Origin: an uncultured Draconibacterium sp.
Lineage (GTDB): Bacteria > Bacteroidota > Bacteroidia > Bacteroidales > Prolixibacteraceae
Length of the DNA: 64,000 nt
Direction of reading: 5' to 3'
Assembly: GCF_963677155.1 (NCBI RefSeq)
Contig: NZ_OY781884.1
Span: forward strand, 1,410,001 to 1,474,000
Shown here: in pieces, positions 1 to 6,833 of the stretch
How positions within the stretch are numbered: the stretch's first letter is position 1
How the letters are laid out: the number at the start of each line of letters is the position of its first letter
Translations under genes and position numbers: made by a program
The notes under the pieces: generated by a model
What the model saw: only the letters and a program-made list of their open reading frames with translations
Databases searched by the model: none
Told to the model about the DNA's origin: nothing

Positions 1-869
1 CTATACGTGCGTAGAAACTTGTTTTGCTTTGCCAGTTGCCGGGCAGCCAGCGCACATACGGTGCTCGAATCCATCCCGCCGCTGAGGGTCGCTGCCACCG
101 GTTTATACGATCGAAGGCGAGCTGCTACGGCTTTATTCATATTGTCCAGCAGGTCTTCGCAATAAGCTTTCAGTGTTAAGCCCGGTTTCTCCTGAATATC
201 TTTATAATCCCAATAGCGATTGATGGTTGCATCTGTTTTGGTAACAGTAAACGCGTGAGACGGCAGTAGCCGCTTAATACCTTTGTAATAGGTTTTATCA
301 AAATCACCGGGCCAAACCACCAGTAGGCGGGCAATCAGCAGTTCGTCAATTTCTTTCGTGATAAAAGGAAGCGGTAAAAGCCCTTTGCTGGATGATGCAA
401 AAGCAATGACTTTATCATCGATGTAATAGTCAATGGCGGTATAGTCCCATTGGTCGCGGGCAATAAACAGCTTTTGGCTGTCGGTATGAAAAGCAGCCAG
501 CGACCATTTACCCAACAGGTGATCCACGCATTGCTCGCCGTATTTCTGGTAAGCTTGCAGTATTAAATCACCATCGGGAATTGTGGGTTGTTGATTTGCC
601 GGAATATTCAGAAGTGTAAAAAGTTCATCGCGGTTATCAATTCGGCCTTCTGCAATAAACAGTAAATGAGCTGCTTCCAGGTATTGGGGCATATTTTCGT
701 TTACTGCTTCGGGGGTGTTATAGGTGAGCATATGCCCGAAGCCACAATTGCCCTGTATGTTAAACTGGTATTTCTCGTGCGGAAAATGCTGCATTCCGCT
801 GTACATTAATTCCAATTCATTGGAAACGGGTTTTCCATCTCTGTAAAATACTGCGAAAATAACGCTCAT
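1..869 (-). CDS. Lasso peptide cyclase / asparagine synthetase homologue (partial)
   Basis: The gene starts with ATG at 869 and runs off the left edge, giving 289 codons of a protein that is normally about 600. The N-terminal part (residues 1 to about 200) resembles a class II glutamine amidotransferase domain, but residue 2 is Ser (MSVIFAVFYR), so the catalytic Cys needed for glutaminase activity is absent. Around residue 262 the synthetase domain opens with the PP-loop SGGMDSS, which binds ATP. Loss of Cys2 with a kept PP-loop is typical of lasso cyclases, which adenylate an Asp/Glu side chain and close the macrolactam ring. A precursor-like gene lies 93 bases upstream on the same strand, which supports this role. 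A plain asparagine synthetase-like protein is the alternative. The B1 (RRE) and B2 (protease) genes would lie beyond the edge. Confidence 0.82.
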   Translation of the reverse strand, partial: MSVIFAVFYRDGKPVSNELELMYSGMQHFPHEKYQFNIQGNCGFGHMLTYNTPEAVNENMPQYLEAAHLLFIAEGRIDNRDELFTLLNIPANQQPTIPDGDLILQAYQKYGEQCVDHLLGKWSLAAFHTDSQKLFIARDQWDYTAIDYYIDDKVIAFASSSKGLLPLPFITKEIDELLIARLLVVWPGDFDKTYYKGIKRLLPSHAFTVTKTDATINRYWDYKDIQEKPGLTLKAYCEDLLDNMNKAVAARLRSYKPVAATLSGGMDSSTVCALAARQLAKQNKFLRTY

Positions 870-962
870 TTTTTATAGCTTAAGAAAGGTCATATGTCGA
901 ACAAAACAATCACTTTTTATGGAAACAGCTATTTTTAAATCAAAATAACAACTTTGTGGATT

Positions 963-1091
963 TTAGGAAAAACTAGTAAAGTCTCCACTATAGATAGTAC
1001 CACCGCCTTTTGTCCCGTCATTTAGATCAATGACCCTGATTTCCGGGGTTTCCCAGGTTTCATTCAATTGGGTTTCTTCTTGTTCTTTCAT
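963..1091 (-). CDS. Putative lasso peptide precursor (42 aa)
   Basis: This small gene has ATG at 1091 and TAA at 963-965. The leader (residues 1-28) is acidic and carries WETPEIRVIDL, matching the aromatic-x-x-Pro-x-hydrophobic motif that the RRE/B1 protein recognises in lasso leaders. It ends Gly-Thr-Lys, placing the conserved Thr at position -2 of the cut. The predicted core GGGTIYSGDFTSFS (residues 29-42) begins with Gly and has Asp at core position 9, so a Gly1-Asp9 ring of nine residues with a five-residue tail is possible. An eight-residue ring from the second Gly is less likely because the Thr would then be at -3. The cyclase-like gene follows directly on the same strand. No Shine-Dalgarno sequence is visible, as usual in this phylum. 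Product class is inferred from motif and context. Confidence 0.78.
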   Translation of the reverse strand: MKEQEETQLNETWETPEIRVIDLNDGTKGGGTIYSGDFTSFS

Positions 1092-1135
1092 AATAATAAC
1101 AGTTTAATTTAATTTTCCTTATTCTTATGTAAAAT

Positions 1136-1359
1136 TTAGAAGCAAATATCCAATAAAAATTCGAATCTTTCAAATCCATTACGATATATTTTCATTAACT
1201 GTTCGATGTTGTTATCGAACATATACCCGAATCCACAATTGCCTTGCACGGAAAGGCATGTTTCTCTTGCGGGAAATGTTTCATCCCTCCGTACATTAAT
1301 TCCAATTCATTGGAAACAAGTTTTCCTTCCCGGTAAAACAGTCCAAATAAAGTACTCAT
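1136..1359 (-). pseudogene. Truncated, frameshifted second copy of the lasso cyclase start
   Basis: From ATG at 1359 the reading frame gives MSTLFGLFYREGKLVSNELE and onward to HFPQEKHAF, closely matching the first 34 residues of the intact cyclase at 869 (MSVIFAVFYRDGKPVSNELE...). After that a frame change is needed to keep the match: in the new frame the DNA reads QGNCGFGYM against QGNCGFGHM of the intact gene, then similarity is lost and a stop follows at 1136. Only about 45 recognisable codons of a gene of about 600 codons remain. It is most simply read as the remnant of a duplicated precursor-cyclase unit. Confidence 0.75.
1143..1174 (-). promoter_or_regulatory. Candidate sigma-ABfr promoter for the lasso locus
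   Basis: Read leftward, TTTG (1171-1174) is followed after 20 bases by GATATTTG (1143-1150), one mismatch from the Bacteroidota -7 consensus TAnnTTTG. Transcription would start near 1136, giving an mRNA leader of about 45 bases before the precursor ATG. The site lies inside the decayed cyclase copy. Confidence 0.4.
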
Positions 1360-1537
1360 TAGCGATTTGGGTTCATTTTTCGTACTGGTAAACATAAGAA
1401 AAAACTGGAGAAACGAAGTACCAGGAGCGTTTTCTTCATAGCGAACGCATCAGAGTTTCATTTCCCCAGCCTGTATTTGTATTACTCTATGTATTTATTA
1501 AACGAATATAAAAGCGTGTCTCATTTATTTATATCCC

Positions 1538-2206
1538 CTATTTACAGTACGATAAGCGTATACCACTTAATAATGCGATTCCTGATATCGGACTAAAATC
1601 AACGGTTAATCCGCCCTCATCTTCAACTTCCGCCTCAAATTCGAATGATACCGCTCTTTTACTTCCGTAATTCTGCTCCAGATTCAGATTTTTAACAACT
1701 TCCTTTCCATTAACAAGAATATCAAACTCACGAGGCTCATCAGCCTCCTCGTCTGTATTGTTTGTCGAAAAATTATAAATCAGGTCATCCTTTTTTTCTC
1801 TGGATATATACTCCTGAAAACAAAGAGTTAGTTTATACTTTCCATTTGGTACATCAAACCTATAGCTGCTAATTCCTTCTACAAAAGTTTGATACAACGG
1901 ATCACAATCCGATCCAAGGATGTTATCTGAAATACCGGTCTTAGCTGGTTGTCCTTTTGTTACATATGGTGCTCCTCCAACATAGCCCCATGAATCAGGA
2001 GTATACTCTCTGTCTGGGATCCACAAGACTTTGGTCTCAGGATCATAAAAAGATACTTTTGCCCCAACATTGATTGCCAGATCTTTTATACCATCCTTTT
2101 TTATATTAGCAGGTATAACTGTATAATCTATTGTAATTTGATCGGAATGTTTGTTATTGCTAACAGCTGACAAGTAGTTCTTTCCATCCCGAAAAGGAAC
2201 CTCAAA
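1538..2206 (-). pseudogene. 3' fragment of a glycoside hydrolase (malectin-like domain)
   Basis: About 210 residues ending at TAA (1538-1540) form a beta-rich domain with INVGAKVSFYDPETKVLW, EYTPDSWGYVGG and a closing SGIRLSYCK. This resembles the malectin-like carbohydrate-binding domain at the C-terminus of Bacteroidota GH2 beta-galactosidases. The residues before it, FEVPFRDGKNYLSAV, also look like the end of a GH2 linker domain, so the frame does not begin at a natural start; the first possible start is a TTG at 2173. The N-terminal catalytic part is missing and the sequence joins an integrase fragment in another frame near 2200. It is probably not expressed as a working protein. Confidence 0.6.
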
Positions 2207-2664
2207 ATATCTTTCCGAAAATAAAACTCTTTTACAAAATCCTTCAATCTAGTTAAAGAAGTACGATAGTGTTTTAAAGTTCCTTTAGAATAACCTTTAC
2301 CTAACTTTTTCTCAATAGATTCGATAACTGCCTCAAATAGCCCAATAAAATAATCTTTCGACCTTGTACCTGTAATTTTCTCTTTTATAGTGTAGATATC
2401 AAAATCATTCCGGCCTGCTTCCAATTGATTATAGATATCATAAATTCCTGATACAAATTCCAATAAGCTATTATTAAGAATTCTAATTTCCTGAGAGTTT
2501 CCGGTAATTTCCTGCCTTGATTTATCCCAATTATCTACATCCACAAAAATTGACGTTGACAGCTCAATTCTTCGTCCATCCATCACACAACGCGCGTAAA
2601 CAGGGCATTTCCCACTTTTCTTACTCTTTGATTTCTTTAACAGAAGACTAATTCTGATTCTCAT
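2128..2664 (-). pseudogene. Truncated tyrosine recombinase (Bacteroidota phage-type integrase, N-terminal part)
   Basis: The ATG at 2664 opens an arm-type DNA-binding domain (residues 1 to about 60; RISLLLKKSKSKKSGKCPVY, then IELSTSIFVDVDNWD) and the beginning of a SAM-like core-binding domain (about 105-160; GYSKGTLKHYRTSLTRLKDF). Family members are about 400 residues long and carry the catalytic R-H-R-Y set in the C-terminal half, which is entirely missing here. After about residue 160 the frame runs into glycoside-hydrolase DNA and stops at 2128. The gene lies about 290 bases from a tRNA-Lys gene, a common target of such integrases, so it may be the remnant of an element that inserted there. 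Confidence 0.75.
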
Positions 2665-2695
2665 AACTCCTTACTTTTTAAGTTTTAGAGTATCT

Positions 2696-2811
2696 ATAGG
2701 TCTCTTTTTAGGTAAAATTACCCCAAAAAGTGCCGTCTCATAATAGCAAATGAAACCAACTCGGACCAAATTAGACAATGAATATCAAATAGTTACAAAA
2801 AAGAGACCTAT
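2696..2811. repeat. 14-base inverted repeat beside the integrase remnant
   Basis: ATAGGTCTCTTTTT at 2696-2709 is exactly complementary to AAAAAGAGACCTAT at 2798-2811. A looser copy (ctatgggtctcgattt) follows near 2827. The arms flank about 90 bases upstream of the integrase fragment and could be remains of a recombination site, but no function can be shown. Confidence 0.45.
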
Positions 2812-2891
2812 TTTTGAGCCAAAAATCTATGGGTCTCGATTTAGCCCCTTCGTTTTGGTGTTTTTTGACTTATCATGAATTGCCATAAAAT

Positions 2892-2927
2892 AAAAAAGCG
2901 CTTAAAATCAACAATTTAAGCGCTTTT
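2892..2927 (-). terminator. Terminator of the downstream tRNA-Lys copy
   Basis: Read leftward, AAAAGCGCTTAAA and TTTTAAGCGCTTTTTT form a strong hairpin around a short loop and run into a T tract. It lies just past the 3' end of the tRNA. Confidence 0.8.
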
Positions 2928-2948
2928 GATTCGGAATAGGTTCCAATT

Positions 2949-3024
2949 TGGTGACTCAGCTGGGTTTCGAACCCAGGACCCCATCCTTAAAAGGGATGTG
3001 CTCTACCAACTGAGCTACTGAGTC
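2949..3024 (-). tRNA. tRNA-Lys (anticodon UUU), copy 1
   Basis: A full cloverleaf is visible on the minus strand. The acceptor stem is GACTCAG/CTGAGTC, the anticodon stem CATCC/GGATG holds the loop CTTTTAA with anticodon TTT, and the T-arm is CTGGG-TTCGAAA-CCCAG. The discriminator is A and the CCA end is encoded (2949-2951). It is followed by a hairpin terminator and preceded by its own sigma-ABfr promoter. Confidence 0.95.
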
Positions 3025-3059
3025 ATCCTTATAGCACCTTTGTTTCTCAAAGGCGGATG

Positions 3060-3090
3060 CAAAAATAACTATTATTTTTTTTCATACAAA
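3060..3090 (-). promoter_or_regulatory. sigma-ABfr promoter of tRNA-Lys copy 1
   Basis: Leftward TTTG (3087-3090), 19 bases, then TATTTTTG (3060-3067) is an exact match to TTTG/TAnnTTTG. The start would be near 3053, about 28 bases before the mature tRNA 5' end. The same arrangement is conserved at copy 2. Confidence 0.75.
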
Positions 3091-3349
3091 TAAAGTACTA
3101 TTTACTACCGGGCATACCTCGTTAAAACAACACATCTCTTGCCTGTAAATAATCTGGGAACGAAGCAATTCTGTAAGTCAAAAAAAAATGAAATTAACCA
3201 ATCAAATGCATCTTTTCAACCCGATACATTAGTTAAAATCCAGCCTCGATGAAAAAAGGCCTGCTATTTTATTATTCTACTAAAATTTAAATCAATACCC
3301 AGAAAGCTCATTAACCGCTCACTCAATTTCTCTAAATTCCAGAAAATAA

Positions 3350-3382
3350 AAAAGCGCCTAAATCAACGATTTAAGCGCTTTT
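3350..3382 (-). terminator. Terminator of tRNA-Lys copy 2
   Basis: The hairpin arms are AAGCGCTTAAA and TTTAGGCGCTT read leftward, followed by a T run. The one base that differs from copy 1 gives a G:U pair only when the minus strand is transcribed, which supports leftward function. Confidence 0.75.
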
Positions 3383-3385
3383 GAT

Positions 3386-3461
3386 TGGTGACTCAGCTGG
3401 GTCTCGAACCCAGGACCCCATCCTTAAAAGGGATGTGCTCTACCAACTGAGCTACTGAGTC
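3386..3461 (-). tRNA. tRNA-Lys (anticodon UUU), copy 2
   Basis: This has the same cloverleaf as copy 1, with anticodon TTT in the loop CTTTTAA and an encoded CCA (3386-3388). The T loop reads TTCGAGA instead of TTCGAAA. It has its own promoter and terminator. Confidence 0.95.
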
Positions 3462-3496
3462 ATCCTTATAGCACCTTTGTTTCTCAAAGGCGGGTG

Positions 3497-3527
3497 CAAA
3501 AGTAATTATTATTTTTTTTCATACAAA
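3497..3527 (-). promoter_or_regulatory. sigma-ABfr promoter of tRNA-Lys copy 2
   Basis: Leftward TTTG (3524-3527), 19 bases, then TACTTTTG (3497-3504) matches the consensus exactly. The -33 and -7 elements and their spacing are the same as at copy 1. Confidence 0.78.
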
Positions 3528-3693
3528 TTGCATGACCATTTTTTTTAATAAAATTTGAATCTGGCAGCTTCTTCGCTATACCATTTTCAAGTATCATATG
3601 CCTTTATTCTCTTACTTCACGAACACACCACTCACATTTACAGCAATTTATAAAACATTTAGTTTTGGGGCCAATTTTATTTCAGACGATTTA

Positions 3694-3725
3694 TTTGATG
3701 AGAAAAAATTTTAATATTAGTTTTG
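3694..3725 (+). promoter_or_regulatory. sigma-ABfr promoter of the SLC13 permease gene
   Basis: TTTG (3694-3697), 20 bases, then TAGTTTTG (3718-3725) is an exact consensus match. Transcription would start near 3732, about 45 bases before the TTG start codon. Confidence 0.65.
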
Positions 3726-3777
3726 ATTCTTCTTGAAAACTAAGTTTGAACAGGGAACAACTTAATACTACACCACT

Positions 3778-5586
3778 TTGATAAGTACCGAAGGATATAT
3801 CGTACTCGCAATTGTTTTGTTAACCATTATCGCCCTTGCAAAAGAGTTGATGCGTCCGGGACTCATCTTTTTCTCTTCGGCAATCATTCTTATGGCCACC
3901 GGCACGATTACCGATAAAGAATTGCTCGCCGGCTTTTCCAACAAAGGAATGATTACCATCGGCATCCTCTTTATTGTTAGCGAAGGTGTGCGACAGTCAG
4001 GAATTTTGAACCGACTAGCACAAACCTATCTACCGAGAAAAAGAAGAAAAATGGTGTCGCTTATTCCGCAAATTATGCTTCCGGTTTCGGTGCTATCTGC
4101 TTTTCTGAACAATACACCAGTGGTTATCATTTTTGCTCCTATCATAAAAAAATGGTCGGAGAACTTAAACCTGTCATCTAAGAAATTCCTGATACCACTT
4201 TCGTACGCCACAATTTTTGGAGGAATGTGTACGCTTATAGGAACCTCTACCAACCTTGTTGTACACGGCTTAATTTTGGAGAACGGATACGAAGGTTTTA
4301 GCATGTTCGAATTGGCAAAGATTGGCGGGTTTATTGCCATTGCCGGTACCATTTACATGACTGTTTTTAGCAACAGGCTACTACCCGGCGAGAAAATCTT
4401 TTTTAACTCAAAAAGTTCAACCGAATACAAAGATTACCATTACGACATTATAATTACAAAAAACAGTAACCTGATTGGTCTGGAAGTAAAAAATGGCCGT
4501 ATGAAAGAGCTAAAAGGTCTGATTATTCAAACCATTAACCGCGATGGAAATATAATTGAGACTAAAAAGGGTTCGTTTAAACTACTGCCCAACGATATAC
4601 TACTTGTTGCCGGAAAATCAGATCGTTTAAATTATATTCTTGCTAACTCCAATGTAAAATTAAGTGGCATCAACCTGATAAAAAACGTACCAAAAGAAAA
4701 CCTAAAACAATACGAGGTTGTTTTATCTCCGCGTTTTCCGGCTATTGGTAAAAATATTCACGAGTTCAACTTTTACGACCACTACCAGGCGGTGGTGCTC
4801 GCCATACACCGTAACGGGGAACGTATTACAAGCAATAAAGACAAGCTGCACCTAAAAACCGGCGACAACCTTGTTTTACTCACCACCGAAAAATTTATCG
4901 AAAACTGGGGCGACTCAAAGATATTCCTGTTAACATCATACATTCGCGACTACCGAAGTACAGGAACTTTCTGGAAAAAATGGCTTGCTTTTATCATTTT
5001 GCTGGGTATGATTATTGGTACAACTGTCGGCAAATTCCTGCCTTCTCCCGACGGCATAACCTTAGATATGTTCTTTTTTGCATCACTTGCGGCCATGCTG
5101 CTAATTTGGCTAAAAATTATGCCTCATCAAAAATATACCAAGGCCATAAGTTGGGATGTACTGATTACTATTGCCTGCGCCTTTGCCATTAGTAAAGCCA
5201 TGCAAAATTCGGGAGCTGCGGAGATACTGGCACATACTGCCATTAACTTTTCTAAAGGATTTGGACCACTTGGGGTAATGGCTGCACTCTACATTCTAAC
5301 CGCTGTTTTCACTGAAATCATCACCAATAATGCAGCGGCAGCACTTGTGTTTCCAATTGCACTTGCAGCTTCGCAACAATTAAATGTCGACCCTAAACCA
5401 TTTTTTGTAACCATCGCCATCGCCGCATCGGCAAGTTTCTCAACTCCAATAGGTTACCAAACAAACTTAATTATTCAGGCTATTGGTAACTATAAATTCC
5501 GCGACTATTTAAAAATTGGGCTTCCCTTAAATCTTATTGCATTTATTTTGTCGATGCTGCTAATTCCATATTTCTGGAGTTTCTAG
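3778..5586 (+). CDS. SLC13-family anion permease with two RCK_C (TrkA-C) domains, probable sulfate transporter
   Basis: The 602-residue inner-membrane protein has a hydrophobic N-terminal half (1 to about 195), two cytosolic TrkA-C/RCK_C domains (about 215-285 and 300-375) and a hydrophobic C-terminal half (about 400-600). Family hallmarks are paired membrane signatures: NNTPVVIIFAPII with GTSTN in the first half, and EIITNNAAAALVFPIALA followed by STPIGYQTNLI in the second. Members with this layout carry sulfate and other divalent anions. The gene stands directly before cysD and cysNC, so sulfate uptake is the likely job, though substrate is inferred. The start is TTG at 3778; no ATG lies in frame nearby and an exact promoter sits about 50 bases upstream. 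Confidence 0.85.
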   Translation: MISTEGYIVLAIVLLTIIALAKELMRPGLIFFSSAIILMATGTITDKELLAGFSNKGMITIGILFIVSEGVRQSGILNRLAQTYLPRKRRKMVSLIPQIMLPVSVLSAFLNNTPVVIIFAPIIKKWSENLNLSSKKFLIPLSYATIFGGMCTLIGTSTNLVVHGLILENGYEGFSMFELAKIGGFIAIAGTIYMTVFSNRLLPGEKIFFNSKSSTEYKDYHYDIIITKNSNLIGLEVKNGRMKELKGLIIQTINRDGNIIETKKGSFKLLPNDILLVAGKSDRLNYILANSNVKLSGINLIKNVPKENLKQYEVVLSPRFPAIGKNIHEFNFYDHYQAVVLAIHRNGERITSNKDKLHLKTGDNLVLLTTEKFIENWGDSKIFLLTSYIRDYRSTGTFWKKWLAFIILLGMIIGTTVGKFLPSPDGITLDMFFFASLAAMLLIWLKIMPHQKYTKAISWDVLITIACAFAISKAMQNSGAAEILAHTAINFSKGFGPLGVMAALYILTAVFTEIITNNAAAALVFPIALAASQQLNVDPKPFFVTIAIAASASFSTPIGYQTNLIIQAIGNYKFRDYLKIGLPLNLIAFILSMLLIPYFWSF

Positions 5587-5684
5587 TATTCACCACATTT
5601 CAAGCTTATTTAAATTCATTCTTAAAAAAGAAATCCTTCTTCCGACAAAAGCCCTTAATACTTAAGCCAACCGGAATAAAATTC

Positions 5685-5789
5685 TATATTTGCAGTCGTT
5701 AAAAAAGAAGTGAAGAAATTTAATACAGTACAGCCTACTATTGGTAGATATCAGCAACATACCCAAAAAAAATAATCATACCAGGCTGT
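5685..5789 (+). promoter_or_regulatory. Promoter and structured leader of cysD
   Basis: TATATTTG (5685-5692) matches the -7 consensus, but only TTAA is seen at the -33 position. The leader of about 110 bases holds a 7-base inverted repeat, ACAGCCT (5730-5736) and AGGCTGT (5783-5789). No known riboswitch class could be assigned by eye. Confidence 0.4.
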
Positions 5790-5809
5790 AAAAACTAAAA
5801 TAGAAAAGA

Positions 5810-6718
5810 ATGGATAATTATTCATTAACCAACCTTCGTGAACTGGAGGCAGAAGCCATCCACATCATCCGCGAGGTGGCAGCCGAGTTCGAAAATCCAG
5901 TAATGCTTTATTCCATCGGGAAAGACTCGTCGGTAATGGTTCGCCTGGCCGAAAAAGCATTTTATCCCGGTAAAGTTCCCTTTCCGTTGATGCACATCGA
6001 TTCGAAATGGAAATTCCAGGAAATGATCGAATTCCGCGACAACTATGCGAAAGAAAAAGGTTGGGATTTGATTGTACATTACAACAAAGAAGGTTTTGAA
6101 AGTGGCGTTGGTCCGTTTACTCACGGAAGTAAAGTACACACCGATATTATGAAAACACAGGCCCTGCTTGGTGGTCTGAATAAATACAAATTTGATGCTG
6201 CTTTTGGTGGTGCCCGTCGTGATGAGGAAAAATCGCGTGCAAAAGAACGTATCTTCTCGTTCCGCGACAAATTCCATCAGTGGGACCCGAAAAACCAGCG
6301 TCCTGAGCTTTGGAATATATACAACAGCCGTGTTCAGAAAGGTGAATCCATTCGTGTATTCCCTATCTCGAACTGGACAGAACTTGATATCTGGCAGTAC
6401 ATTCGATTGGAGAACATCCCCATCGTTCCGCTTTATTATGCAAAAGAGCGCCCGGTGGTTGACATGGACGGCAGCTTGATTATGGTTGACGACGAACGAA
6501 TGCCAAAAGAATTGCGCGATAAAGCAGAAATGCGCAAAGTACGTTTCCGTACGCTGGGTTGTTACCCGCTTACCGGTGCTATTGAATCGGAAGCCGATAC
6601 CATCGAAAAAATTGTTGAAGAAATGATGACCGTTACCGTTTCGGAACGTACAACGCGTGTGATCGACTTCGACCAGGATGCAAGTATGGAACAGAAAAAA
6701 AGAGAAGGGTATTTCTAG
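5810..6718 (+). CDS. cysD: Sulfate adenylyltransferase subunit 2
   Basis: CysD catalyses formation of adenylyl sulfate (APS) from ATP and sulfate together with the GTPase CysN. The 302-residue length is normal. The PP-loop of this ATP pyrophosphatase-type enzyme is SIGKDSS (residues 35-41), and family blocks [27 protein letters not shown] and [11 protein letters not shown] are all present. It lies between the SLC13 permease and cysNC on the same strand. The 115-base gap to cysNC is filled by a palindromic repeat element. The start ATG gives the expected N-terminus ([17 protein letters not shown]). Confidence 0.96.
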   Translation: MDNYSLTNLRELEAEAIHIIREVAAEFENPVMLYSIGKDSSVMVRLAEKAFYPGKVPFPLMHIDSKWKFQEMIEFRDNYAKEKGWDLIVHYNKEGFESGVGPFTHGSKVHTDIMKTQALLGGLNKYKFDAAFGGARRDEEKSRAKERIFSFRDKFHQWDPKNQRPELWNIYNSRVQKGESIRVFPISNWTELDIWQYIRLENIPIVPLYYAKERPVVDMDGSLIMVDDERMPKELRDKAEMRKVRFRTLGCYPLTGAIESEADTIEKIVEEMMTVTVSERTTRVIDFDQDASMEQKKREGYF

Positions 6719-6735
6719 GAAGGTTCAACATTCAT

Positions 6736-6814
6736 TGTCATTTCGAGAGAGAAAAACGAACGAGAGATCTCTTACATTAAAACAGATTTCTCCTCCTACG
6801 TCGTCGAAATGACA
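6736..6814. repeat. Palindromic intergenic repeat between cysD and cysN
   Basis: The element has 11-base perfect terminal inverted repeats, TGTCATTTCGA (6736-6746) and TCGAAATGACA (6804-6814), and an inner pair GAGATCT/AGATTTCTC. Sequences of this kind are scattered repeats in Bacteroidota genomes (recalled, not searched). In the transcript it would fold into one long hairpin between the two cistrons. Confidence 0.65.
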
Positions 6815-6833
6815 GCTTAATTAAAGCAAAGAA

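Larger units (their letters stand above)
2886..3533. repeat. Duplicated tRNA-Lys transcription unit (two copies, about 200 bases each)
   Basis: The segments at about 2886-3097 and 3343-3533 match along almost their full length: the same hairpin terminator, the same tRNA, the same 35-base leader (agtcatccttatagcacctt...) and the same promoter. About 240 bases of unrelated DNA separate them. The differences are small, for example one base in the T-arm region and a short insertion between tRNA and terminator in the first copy. Confidence 0.8.

Noticed and set aside
1206-1391. A 61-codon plus-strand gene
   Set aside because: It is the opposite strand of the decayed cyclase copy, which explains the open frame.
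1396-1537. A short leftward frame starting MKKTLLVLRFSS, like a signal peptide
   Set aside because: It stops after about 26 codons and no receptor-like sequence follows; too short to call.
5700-5809. A SAM riboswitch before cysD
   Set aside because: The inverted repeat alone does not match the conserved core of any SAM riboswitch class that I can recall.
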